Translations under genes and position numbers: made by a program
The notes under the pieces: generated by a model
What the model was told of the DNA's origin: nothing
The model's input: only the letters and a program-made list of their open reading frames with translations
The model's database searches: none
Shown here: positions 1 to 8,883 of the stretch, one piece after another
Layout: each line of letters starts with the position of its first letter
How positions within the stretch are numbered: position 1 is the first letter of the stretch
From: JBHJHP01 sp042219825
GTDB taxonomy: Bacteria > Bacteroidota > Bacteroidia > Bacteroidales > UBA5342
DNA length: 64,000 nt
Direction: 5' to 3'
Assembly: GCF_042219825.1 (NCBI RefSeq)
Contig: NZ_JBHJHQ010000010.1
Span: forward strand, 1-64,000

Positions 1-3000
1 GGATCAACTACCAGATACGGAGAATCTGCTACTTCTGCTACGCCTCCTGTGGCTCCTCCACTGAAAGCTTTACCATCCTTCAATGCATATACTTTATTAT
101 ATACAAACGGAACAGGAATATCAGAAAGTCCAAGTACATTACCTGGTTTCCATACAGCATCTCCTGAACCAAAGGTTTCCTGTGCTACTACAACATCGTA
201 TCCACTAAGATCTGTGGTACCGTCTGCTGCCAGCTGAATAACTGTTACTTCAAAGTTATCATCTGCATTCAGCATTTCCACGATCGGATCATTATATGGA
301 TCGGCTGCTGTAGAGACTACAGTTTTGCCTTCTTTCTGTACGTAAGCAACCTGTTTTGGTTTTGGAATGAGTTCATCTGCTCTGGCAGCAACAGTAGCTG
401 CATCCATCTCACCTTCGTAAATATTCAACAGGTCTACTGTACCATTCCATAATGGATCACCTGAATAAACAGATTTACCAATGTACGCTGTATCAGCGCT
501 AACATTTGCCAGGGAGTTATCACCGGTTAATGCATCGGAACCAATTTTTACACCATCCATGTAATACTTAATAGAGTCCGCAGTAACAACGACTACGACA
601 TGGTGTGTTTGGGTATCTTTGATTTCATTACCCATAACACCATTTTCTGTATTCCATGGGTCACTGGTATTCAGACAAGAGATTGAAACTCTACTCTGGT
701 CACCGTCATTTCTGGTTGGCTGACAAATTATATAGTTAGCACCAACTGTACCACTTGTCTGACCAAAATTGCACAGAACGGTAAATCCGTCGAGACCAGC
801 AGTCTGAGTGAATACCGATTCAAAGGTTAAACCTTTATATACCGGCACATTGATTTCCTTACCAGGTAATGATACAAAACCGCTTCCTGAAAGTGTTACA
901 ACACCATCTGCAACAGATGCATCACCTTGCAAAACACCATCTGCTCCGGCTATTACATCCCTTGCGGTACCATCATCAAATGGATATGAGTGATGTAATG
1001 TTAACGGAACTATTACAGCTTCCAACATAAACTCACCATTACTTCCAACAGCCTGAGCCGGCTTGTCACAATACAGATTTGAACCACTGGTTACATCATC
1101 TGTACTCAGATAACTTTTTGCTACACCAATGTTTTCAAGGTTATCAACCAATTGTAAAGTGATACTTGACAGATCGGATCCGTTCAAAATCCATTCTGAA
1201 AGTAATCCGTTTGTACTTTCTGTAAGAAGTGTAGTCCAGTTATTTGTACCTGCCTTACTTAAGTACATGCCTGCTTTATTTTGAATATTATAAGTATTCA
1301 ATTTACCGGCAACAGGTATAAACTGGAATAACTGATCGTCAGCACCTGTAGGAGTCATAACTGCAGGTTGAGTCACCGGATCAGTATCCGCACCAAATAC
1401 AAGACCTGAATTCTTCTGAATGATATTATAATAAACACCATCCTTAACGATTGGAGTAGTATATTTCAGTGCCCAATCCAATGAATTCAGTAACAATGGT
1501 TTAAAGTCGTCAGTCATATACAATAAACCATCGTTAAATGCATACAACAATACAACATTACTTGTAGTTGTTACATGTTCGTATGTATCATAATCTCCAT
1601 TCATAGAACGTACATCAGATCCCATAGGAACAGCCCACATCGTTGGATAAAGAGAAGCTTCATTGAACGTTGCCAGTGGTATAGCACCAGGAATACTGTC
1701 ACTCAGGTTGTACGACTTAACCTCTTTTGGCCAGTCAGCTGAATCAGGTGTACCATCAGACCATGTAATAAGCTGGTCAACGTCATAATCTGCAGTAATA
1801 GGATGCATATTGTCAAGAATCTTCATCTGAGCTGTTTCAACAGTGAAATCACTGAATTTAGCAAACTCTGTAGCTTTCTTGTCATTCACCCATCCCCACT
1901 TGTTATTTTTAGGTCCGTCATTCTGCATGCTAACACAAGGTATCGGATAGTTGCGTTTTGCATAGTCATTCACATTGGACGAACTTTCTCCGCCACCAAT
2001 CACCATGCCGGCATAAGGTGTGTAGTCAAACGGTACAATACCATCAGGTGTCCATTCAAAAATAGCACCTTTTTTGGCGAATGTTACAGAATAACCACCT
2101 TCAACCAATGCATCATAAACATTTGTATCAAAGGCTTTCGCATTTGCATATACACCTGAAGAAGCTGATACATACAGAATTTCTACCTCAGACTGTACAT
2201 GTACATATACTTTAAATAATACAGAATCCATACCGATTGTATACACATACATATCGTATTCTGCATTCATGCCATCAGATAATCCGTCGATCACAGGAAG
2301 TTTGGCACCTATTCCGGTCACATCAGCCATCAGGTCAACAGATGTAGTACCCTTCGGAACTGTAACCTGGAATGAACCATTACCTGAATCTTTAGCTACC
2401 ATACCCTCAGCTACAGACAGATCAACATCTGCAGTGTTCACTATTGGGTCTGTCGGTACCTCTAAACCTGCAGCCACATAGAACGCATTTCTCCACATTG
2501 TAAGGTTAGCATCTGTCATGTTGCCATCTTTACAAATAGCACCGTAGTTTTGAGATATCGCAATCATCTGTGCTTTAATAGTATCCTGTTCTCCAATGAG
2601 AGTTCCTGCAGGAATAATGTTTACACAAACTTTTGCAGTTGCATCTGTTATTCCGGTTATTAAACCTAACATAGAAGTATCGTTTGCAACATTACCCGGG
2701 CCAACAATGTCAAGATTTGTAACATATTGCATTGCTTTTGAACCAGCACTACCATCGTCCGCAGCCCCTTCTTTGAATAATAATACTGAATCACCATCAA
2801 ATGTAATTCCTGTAAACAATGGGTTTGACTGATTATCAGTAGAAACGCTCAGATACGGTAAGAATCCTGGATCAACTGCTGCAGGTTTTGGATCTGTTGC
2901 ATCAGTAATTGCTAAACCATTTCTCAACGCATAAGCTTTATTATAAATAAATGGTACATTGATGTTTTCAAGACCTAATACGCCACCTGGTTTGTAAATT

Positions 3001-5813
3001 GCAGCACCAGAACTAAATGTTTCTTGAACAACGACCATATCGTAACCGGAAAGATCCACAACAGAATCCGCGGCAATTACCATGACGTCAATGTCAAAAT
3101 TCGGATCCATCTTCATCATCTGAACAATCGGATCATAATCCACCTGATTGGTTGATGCCATACCCTGATCTTCATTAACATAAGCTACAGAGACAGGTGC
3201 TTCATATAATTCCCAGTTATCGATATAACATAAAGTATTGTTTAAACCGTAGTTATTGAAGTACATTACAGCACCACCAGGAATAGTTGCCTGAGTAGTG
3301 AATGTAACATTGATTTCTTCCCACTGATCATTAGTTGTTGATCTGGTTTCAAACGGATCAGGATTAAGAATATTTCCTCCAATACCTATCTGGCATTGAC
3401 CTGAACCCACTGCTTTAACCATAGCACGTACAACATATTTTGTATTTGGCTTCAGCACATCTGCCAAACCAACATCAATTGATCCACCGTTATTGCCTAC
3501 AACCTTACCACTACTTGGTCCGCAATAAGCTTCCGGCCCATATAAAATAGATCTGTTACCCCATCCGTTAAACATAGAAATGTTAGTCAATTCCGGATCT
3601 GGGACAAGATTTTCAAGATTATACATTGGTGTAAAACAATCCCCACCTTCTACCATAGTGTAAACAGTGTAATCCTGTGAAATTTCACCATTTGGAGAAA
3701 CCACGTTGATTACTGCAGTATCAGGATCACTTTCTATCGTAAATTCTCCTGCCCCGCTTACCGTTGCTTCAGACATAGATGCTGTAGCTGACAAATTAAC
3801 AGATGCAGTTCCTGCAGGAATGCTTAGAACATATGTAGTTGTCAGCGAACCAAAATCAGGAAGTAAAGTCCCAGCATCGCTTGATAAATCCGATAACGTT
3901 GCCGTAAATGCATCTGTATGTGCTTTAATCTCATCCGGAGTTAATACACCATCATAAATATTAAATTCGTAAATTAATCCCTGCCATGTTGGATCTGCCC
4001 ATGCATCTGATCCTTTACCTAAGTAGTTTTGCGCCACATCAATTGTGAATCCATTAGTAATGGCTCTTTGATCATAACGTACACCATCACGGTATAGCAG
4101 TAACGAGTCTTTAGTTAAGATAGAAACAATGTGGTGTAAATTACCATCATTCTGGTAAACATCATTTCTTAAAATTTCCTGACCTGAGTAGGTTGTACGC
4201 ATTTCTCTACCCCAATGACTTAAAGCAGTATAAAATGCATCGGTTCCTGCATTACCTCCAAAGTAGCTTGTCCAGGTCCAGCCTGTATTAGCCGTTGTTG
4301 AACCTTTGAAAATATATTCTGTGGTAATAGCAGTATAGGAATTCAAATCGAGTGCACTACCATCAAATGATAAATAATCTCCATTTTCATCCAGTACTAA
4401 TGCTCCTCCTGCCACGGATGCATTTCCGTTCACTACACCATCAACATTTCCAACAGCATCATCCATATTGCTGTCAAAGGGATACGAATGCATTAATATT
4501 GGTGCAGATTGATCGGCAATGGATACATCTAACCAGATTCTAGTCCCGCAATCCAGCTCCAGTCTGCCAACTTGAGCCATACCTTCAACCGGAGTTGCTT
4601 TCAAGTAGAACATTAATGTGTCACTGGTTACTTCTACAGGGGCATCAACAGTAATTTTTGATTTCCCCCATAAACCAGAACCTGAATCATAAGTTCCTTC
4701 TTCAAATGTATAAGGAACATCCACAGTATAATCACCACTGGCATCTTTTGCTTTCAAAGCACCCGTTGCCAAAAATGTGAAAAGTGGAGTCTGTGTGTTA
4801 TCCTGCAGATCGTTTGTAATCGTCAGGCTTGATATTCTGTTTTTAGTCTGTAAAGGAATAGCAAATGTTGTTTCAACACCGGCATCACCTCTTCTTGCAT
4901 CATGTAAAATTGCATTCCCCTGAATACCGGCAGGAGGCATAATCCATGCAGGTGAATTGTAAACAACTTTCAAATCGTCGAAAACAATAACAGGATCAAA
5001 GGAATCATCGGCAATGGCAGTTCCCGTTCCTGTTGTGGTCAGAAACCAGTATAAATCTGCGTTTGTAAATTCTGAAACCTGAATACCTGCATCAGCTGCC
5101 AGTGAAACATTTTTCACCCCACTGCCAGTTACATAAAAGTCAGGAACCGTGGCCACAAGATTTGCATCACCTGTACCCCCAATATAAACGGTCAGTTCAT
5201 AAGAAGCAGTCTGCCCGGTATTCCCTTCATCATAAGTATCAATACTAAACGTAATGTCACTATCAACAGAGAGTCCATTAAATTTTACATGATACCCATA
5301 TTCGACCTTTTTGAGTTTGCCGGGCCAGGCACCAAAAGCCTGATCATCATCAGCCTGATCAAATAAACAATGCGCAGGTAATTGCCTTGACTTTGTTGTT
5401 GAAGGATCATTAACTGCAAAAGCATCCAGTATGGATACCAGTGAATCAATACTTGCAACGCGAACTGGATTACGATAATTATTATAATCTCTGCATTCAA
5501 AATCGCTGTTATAAACTGCAGCATCAGATTCATCAAAAACCTTTACCTGGAATCCTTTGTTCGTTGTACACTTCTGTATACTAATGTCATAATAGGTTTT
5601 ACCTTCTGCAGCACTGTCTGCATTCAAAACCATAGAACTTACAGATTTGTCAGTGTTGAAGCTAAGATCAAGAACAGAAACTCCGGTGCTGTTATCTACC
5701 GTAAGTGTCTGACCAACTGAAGATCTATCTCCAAACTTTAACTGACCAAAACTCAGGCTTGTTACCAGAAGCATACAAGCCATAACATACAATTTGATGT
5801 CGATTTTCTTCAT
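1..5813 (-). CDS. Giant secreted modular protein (LamG, cadherin-like, CBM-like, ThuA-like domains); C-terminus beyond window
   Basis: The frame is open from an ATG at 5813 to the window edge (at least 1937 codons, no stop seen). The start MKKIDIKLYVMACMLLVTS followed by LSFGQ is a signal peptide. Reading along the protein: an all-beta N-terminal region; a LamG/concanavalin-type domain near residues 440-620; a cadherin-like beta-sandwich (LSDLSSDAGTLLPDF, about 639-715); a CBM4/9-like jelly roll (about 734-872); a Rossmann-like domain resembling ThuA/GATase1 (about 876-1108); an Ig-like linker; a second GATase1-like domain (about 1210-1449); a ricin/beta-trefoil-like stretch (about 1452-1600); a second LamG (about 1607-1815); and a third ThuA-like copy beginning near 1822 that closely matches the first. 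It is probably a glycan-binding protein at the cell surface. Any T9SS sorting domain would lie outside the window. Domain names are from pattern recognition only. Confidence 0.85.
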   Translation of the reverse strand, partial: MKKIDIKLYVMACMLLVTSLSFGQLKFGDRSSVGQTLTVDNSTGVSVLDLSFNTDKSVSSMVLNADSAAEGKTYYDISIQKCTTNKGFQVKVFDESDAAVYNSDFECRDYNNYRNPVRVASIDSLVSILDAFAVNDPSTTKSRQLPAHCLFDQADDDQAFGAWPGKLKKVEYGYHVKFNGLSVDSDITFSIDTYDEGNTGQTASYELTVYIGGTGDANLVATVPDFYVTGSGVKNVSLAADAGIQVSEFTNADLYWFLTTTGTGTAIADDSFDPVIVFDDLKVVYNSPAWIMPPAGIQGNAILHDARRGDAGVETTFAIPLQTKNRISSLTITNDLQDNTQTPLFTFLATGALKAKDASGDYTVDVPYTFEEGTYDSGSGLWGKSKITVDAPVEVTSDTLMFYLKATPVEGMAQVGRLELDCGTRIWLDVSIADQSAPILMHSYPFDSNMDDAVGNVDGVVNGNASVAGGALVLDENGDYLSFDGSALDLNSYTAITTEYIFKGSTTANTGWTWTSYFGGNAGTDAFYTALSHWGREMRTTYSGQEILRNDVYQNDGNLHHIVSILTKDSLLLYRDGVRYDQRAITNGFTIDVAQNYLGKGSDAWADPTWQGLIYEFNIYDGVLTPDEIKAHTDAFTATLSDLSSDAGTLLPDFGSLTTTYVLSIPAGTASVNLSATASMSEATVSGAGEFTIESDPDTAVINVVSPNGEISQDYTVYTMVEGGDCFTPMYNLENLVPDPELTNISMFNGWGNRSILYGPEAYCGPSSGKVVGNNGGSIDVGLADVLKPNTKYVVRAMVKAVGSGQCQIGIGGNILNPDPFETRSTTNDQWEEINVTFTTQATIPGGAVMYFNNYGLNNTLCYIDNWELYEAPVSVAYVNEDQGMASTNQVDYDPIVQMMKMDPNFDIDVMVIAADSVVDLSGYDMVVVQETFSSGAAIYKPGGVLGLENINVPFIYNKAYALRNGLAITDATDPKPAAVDPGFLPYLSVSTDNQSNPLFTGITFDGDSVLLFKEGAADDGSAGSKAMQYVTNLDIVGPGNVANDTSMLGLITGITDATAKVCVNIIPAGTLIGEQDTIKAQMIAISQNYGAICKDGNMTDANLTMWRNAFYVAAGLEVPTDPIVNTADVDLSVAEGMVAKDSGNGSFQVTVPKGTTSVDLMADVTGIGAKLPVIDGLSDGMNAEYDMYVYTIGMDSVLFKVYVHVQSEVEILYVSASSGVYANAKAFDTNVYDALVEGGYSVTFAKKGAIFEWTPDGIVPFDYTPYAGMVIGGGESSSNVNDYAKRNYPIPCVSMQNDGPKNNKWGWVNDKKATEFAKFSDFTVETAQMKILDNMHPITADYDVDQLITWSDGTPDSADWPKEVKSYNLSDSIPGAIPLATFNEASLYPTMWAVPMGSDVRSMNGDYDTYEHVTTTSNVVLLYAFNDGLLYMTDDFKPLLLNSLDWALKYTTPIVKDGVYYNIIQKNSGLVFGADTDPVTQPAVMTPTGADDQLFQFIPVAGKLNTYNIQNKAGMYLSKAGTNNWTTLLTESTNGLLSEWILNGSDLSSITLQLVDNLENIGVAKSYLSTDDVTSGSNLYCDKPAQAVGSNGEFMLEAVIVPLTLHHSYPFDDGTARDVIAGADGVLQGDASVADGVVTLSGSGFVSLPGKEINVPVYKGLTFESVFTQTAGLDGFTVLCNFGQTSGTVGANYIICQPTRNDGDQSRVSISCLNTSDPWNTENGVMGNEIKDTQTHHVVVVVTADSIKYYMDGVKIGSDALTGDNSLANVSADTAYIGKSVYSGDPLWNGTVDLLNIYEGEMDAATVAARADELIPKPKQVAYVQKEGKTVVSTAADPYNDPIVEMLNADDNFEVTVIQLAADGTTDLSGYDVVVAQETFGSGDAVWKPGNVLGLSDIPVPFVYNKVYALKDGKAFSGGATGGVAEVADSPYLVVD

Positions 5814-6052
5814 ATGCACTAAATTTTAGTTAGAAATTGGATTAATCAATATATTAGTTAAATAAATTCGGGATTTTCTTAAATTGCCTGTACCGATTAT
5901 TTTCAATCAAATAGTACAGGATTAAAAGTTCTTCTCAAAACGCCTAACCTCCTCTTTTAAAATATATTATCAGATTATTTTATATAATACACCCCCGTTT
6001 TAATCTGTTAATTCCAAAGTGATTTTCACATTTTATACAGAGAAAAACTTTT

Positions 6053-6084
6053 CAAATGTAAACGTTTCCATAAAAAAAAACAAA
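6053..6084 (-). promoter_or_regulatory. Bacteroidota-type promoter of the giant surface protein gene
   Basis: On the minus strand, TTTG (6084-6081) is followed after 20 nt by TACATTTG (6060-6053). This matches the TTTG / TANNTTTG promoter known from Bacteroides and Flavobacterium. Transcription would start near 6046. A palindrome overlaps the -7 box. Confidence 0.55.
6056..6071. promoter_or_regulatory. LacI/CcpA-type operator overlapping the promoter
   Basis: ATGTAAACGTTTCCAT is a near-perfect palindrome centred on CG (6063/6064), the form bound by LacI-family regulators. It overlaps the -7 box and the spacer, so a bound repressor would block the promoter. It resembles the perfect palindrome at 11749-11766. 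No LacI-family gene is in the window. Confidence 0.5.
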
Positions 6085-6364
6085 TTTATGAGCCTATATT
6101 AAAACCCATCTGTATTTAGTTTATATTATCAAAATATTATGCCGGGAACACTTTATACTATAAAACACCTCGCCCAAAACCACTAATTACTGAATAACTG
6201 ACACTTACAATGTTAACAAACTATAAAATACAACAAAAATCAAATACTGATAATATAAATTATTCGACATTTTTATATTACAAAACATATTTTCAGAATT
6301 CAATAATACGCACGCAAATTATGTTGTATAACATCCTGCTTTATGAAAAATAATTACATAATAA

Positions 6365-6380
6365 ATGATATCGTTTTCAT
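6365..6380. promoter_or_regulatory. Degenerate LacI-type half-palindrome
   Basis: ATGATATCGTTTTCAT keeps the right half (CGTTTTCAT) identical to the 11749-11766 operator, with two mismatches in the left half. It lies just downstream of the symporter stop and about 310 bp upstream of the other site before the giant gene. It could be an auxiliary operator or chance. Confidence 0.3.
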
Positions 6381-6424
6381 AAAATTTTAATGGCTATTGT
6401 GTCAGATTATTAAACAACAATGCA

Positions 6425-7897
6425 TCATTTTTTTGAGGATAATTTCAAAAATGTGAATAAAAAACCGGTAATAAAAATTACAATTGTACCCAATACAATG
6501 GATAAATAACTATGAAGGTGATTTGTGAATTTTTCAAACGGCGTACCGGGGAAAACCAATGGGGACAGACTCATCCATGCAATCATAATGACCCCGGCTA
6601 TGACTCCGGCTATGGCCGAAACATTGGTAACACGTTTTGAAATATAACCCAGCAAAAACAGGCCAAGCATACCACCACTAAAGATAGATGCCAGTTTCCA
6701 CCAGGCGTCCAAGGCACTTTGAACGTTAATCATGGCAACAGCCACACCAATTCCCAATACACTGAAAATGAATGACGCCATGTATAATATTCGCATGGAA
6801 CGTTTATTGTTTTTCGGATCTGTCCCGGAGAGTTTAAAAAAATCGGTTAAAATAACAGTCGCCGAACTATTTATACTTGTCGAAATTGTGCTCATACCAG
6901 CTGCAAATACTGATGCGATTAAAAATCCGGTTAACCCGACTGGTAACTGGTTCACAATAAAATGAGGAAAAACCTTATCTGCCTGTATCCCATCAGGAAG
7001 TAAACCAGGACTGGCCTTGTAATATGCAAACAGCGCTGTTCCTATAAAAAAGAAAAGTGCAGATACTGGTACATACAGCAGCCCACCAAACAATGCTGAA
7101 TTTTTGGCCTCTTTATCTGAACCCGACGTCATGTACCGCTGAATATAATTCTGGTCAATCCCGTAGTTCTGAAGATTAATAAATATACCGTAGATAAGTA
7201 CGACCCAAAAAGTTGAATTTTTCAGACTCAGGCCAAAACTTCCCAGACTGAACTTATCATTTTGCGCTGCAATTTCGAATATTTGCGACGGACCTTCCGG
7301 CATTTTTACCATGATTGTAATAACTGTTATTACTGCACCGGCAATTAAGATGATCGCCTGAATGGCATCGGTCCAAACAACCGCCTGAATACCTCCAAGC
7401 AATGAATAAATCATCACACTGAATCCTGTAACTATGATAATTGTAGAAATATTCCAATTCAGTAATGTATGTAAGAGAATTCCCAACAAAAATAATATGG
7501 TCCCGGCCCGCATTAACTGGGTCAATAAATACATCACAGAAACGTAGGTCTTTGCCCACGGCCCAAAACGCTGTTCCAGATAGGTATATGCAGACGGACT
7601 ATTCACAGACCGGTAGAGCGGTACAAAAAATTTCACCGCCATAAATGAAGCAAAAGGTATAGACAGGCTAAATGCAAATGCATTCCAGTTAGTTAAATAA
7701 GCCTGTCCGGGCAATGCCAGATAACTGATACTGCTTACAAACGTTGCAAATATTGACAATGAAATTACCCACGAAGGCAGGCTTTTATTTCCAAGCGTAA
7801 ATGATGATGATGTTTTGTTTTTACGATAAAACGACAGGCCAAATAAAACAATACCCAATAAATATGCTATGAAAATAAAAATATCTAATTTACTCAT
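6425..7897 (-). CDS. Sodium:solute symporter (SSS family)
   Basis: A 490-residue, strongly hydrophobic protein with about 13 predicted membrane segments, beginning MSKLDIFIFIAYLLGIVLFG. The early ATFVSSISYLALPGQAY region, the LLGGIQAVVWTDAIQ segment and SVFAAGMSTISTSINSSAT are typical of the SSS family (sodium-coupled uptake of sugars, sialic acid and similar solutes). It is the last gene of a three-gene minus-strand operon and starts 26 bp after the aldolase gene. It probably imports the product of the rhamnosidase, or a sugar acid cleaved by the aldolase. The substrate cannot be read from the sequence. Confidence 0.88.
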   Translation of the reverse strand: MSKLDIFIFIAYLLGIVLFGLSFYRKNKTSSSFTLGNKSLPSWVISLSIFATFVSSISYLALPGQAYLTNWNAFAFSLSIPFASFMAVKFFVPLYRSVNSPSAYTYLEQRFGPWAKTYVSVMYLLTQLMRAGTILFLLGILLHTLLNWNISTIIIVTGFSVMIYSLLGGIQAVVWTDAIQAIILIAGAVITVITIMVKMPEGPSQIFEIAAQNDKFSLGSFGLSLKNSTFWVVLIYGIFINLQNYGIDQNYIQRYMTSGSDKEAKNSALFGGLLYVPVSALFFFIGTALFAYYKASPGLLPDGIQADKVFPHFIVNQLPVGLTGFLIASVFAAGMSTISTSINSSATVILTDFFKLSGTDPKNNKRSMRILYMASFIFSVLGIGVAVAMINVQSALDAWWKLASIFSGGMLGLFLLGYISKRVTNVSAIAGVIAGVIMIAWMSLSPLVFPGTPFEKFTNHLHSYLSIVLGTIVIFITGFLFTFLKLSSKK

Positions 7898-7923
7898 CTA
7901 CAACTCCTTTAAAGCGATACCTT

Positions 7924-8850
7924 TTAACGTAAATCTTTATAATTCAGTTCCTCTAACGCTAGTATTATCCTGTCACGCTCCGGTTCCTTAAACCGGTGAA
8001 AAGGTTCGGCCATAAAATCGCTGCAAACACCTAATACATTTAATGCACATTTCAAACCTTTCAAATAACTTGAGCCATATTTCCCTACATTATAAATCGT
8101 GGTACTGATTTGCATTACTTTTTCGTGTAGAGGCAGTATTCTTTCAAAATCCCTTTCTACGGAAGCATTATAAAGGTCAACATAAAGCTTCGGAAACATA
8201 TTGGCACCACCGGTTACACCGCCGTGACCGTTAAGCAAAACAAACTGTGAAATTAACTCTTCGGTTCCCACCATAAATGTAAACCCGGGTCGGTCTTTCA
8301 GTAAATAGTTAATCTGATTAAAGTACGCAAGATTAGCCGAACTATCTTTCATCCCGACAATTCCCGGAATATCTGCGGCAGATCTGACGGTTTGAGGTGC
8401 AAACATAACCTTGGTATGAACCGGCATATTATAAATAAACAGTGGCAAAGGCATCTGTTTCATAATACGCTCAAGGTATTCCAGCAATTCAGGTTGACTG
8501 GCCTCGAAATAATATGGCGGTGTGATAACAACTGCATCTGCGCCATATTGGGCTGCCTTTTTTGCCAGATTCAGACTTTCGGTAAAAGCCGAATCAGATA
8601 TACCTACCAACACAGGGAGGCGACCATCGACAAACCTGCATGTCAGCTTTATTAATTCTTCTCTTATTTTGTATGATAAACTGGCGAATTCACCTGTAGT
8701 TCCTAAAATAAATATACCGTGAACTCCGCCTGCAATAACCCTTTCAATAAGGGTTTCCAGTCCTTTGACATCCAGCGTATCATTATCAATTAATGGCGTC
8801 ACCAACGGAGGTACAATTCCACGCAATGGGGTTTTAAAATTCGGTGTCAT
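7924..8850 (-). CDS. DHDPS/N-acetylneuraminate lyase-family aldolase
   Basis: A 308-residue TIM-barrel class I aldolase of the DapA/NanA superfamily. The GTTGEFASLS loop binds the alpha-keto-acid carboxylate. Tyr140 lies in FIYNMPVHT, and Lys168 in GMKDSS is the Schiff-base lysine. The family covers dihydrodipicolinate synthase, sialic acid lyase and 2-keto-3-deoxy-sugar-acid aldolases. Its place between an alpha-L-rhamnosidase and a symporter argues for a catabolic aldolase acting on a keto-deoxy sugar acid rather than lysine synthesis. It starts 33 bp after the rhamnosidase stop. The family call is firm; the substrate is inferred from context. Confidence 0.88.
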   Translation of the reverse strand: MTPNFKTPLRGIVPPLVTPLIDNDTLDVKGLETLIERVIAGGVHGIFILGTTGEFASLSYKIREELIKLTCRFVDGRLPVLVGISDSAFTESLNLAKKAAQYGADAVVITPPYYFEASQPELLEYLERIMKQMPLPLFIYNMPVHTKVMFAPQTVRSAADIPGIVGMKDSSANLAYFNQINYLLKDRPGFTFMVGTEELISQFVLLNGHGGVTGGANMFPKLYVDLYNASVERDFERILPLHEKVMQISTTIYNVGKYGSSYLKGLKCALNVLGVCSDFMAEPFHRFKEPERDRIILALEELNYKDLR

Positions 8851-8883
8851 CTGTTATATAATTTATTCTGATTTATTTACAAC

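Larger units (their letters stand above)
5814..6424. other. 611-bp AT-rich intergenic region
   Basis: This lies between the symporter stop and the start of the giant surface protein, both on minus. It holds the promoter and operator at 6053-6084 and a second operator-like palindrome at 6365-6380. I see no convincing ORF and no intrinsic terminator for the upstream operon. The giant gene would have a leader of roughly 230 nt. Confidence 0.6.

Noticed and set aside
1803..2159. 118-codon plus-strand frame in the first 6 kb
   Set aside because: It lies antisense to the giant surface protein, whose frame is continuous and gives sensible domains throughout.
7924..8850. Calling the aldolase DapA (lysine biosynthesis)
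   Set aside because: The family motifs do not separate DapA from NanA or KDG aldolases, and the catabolic operon context argues against a lysine role.
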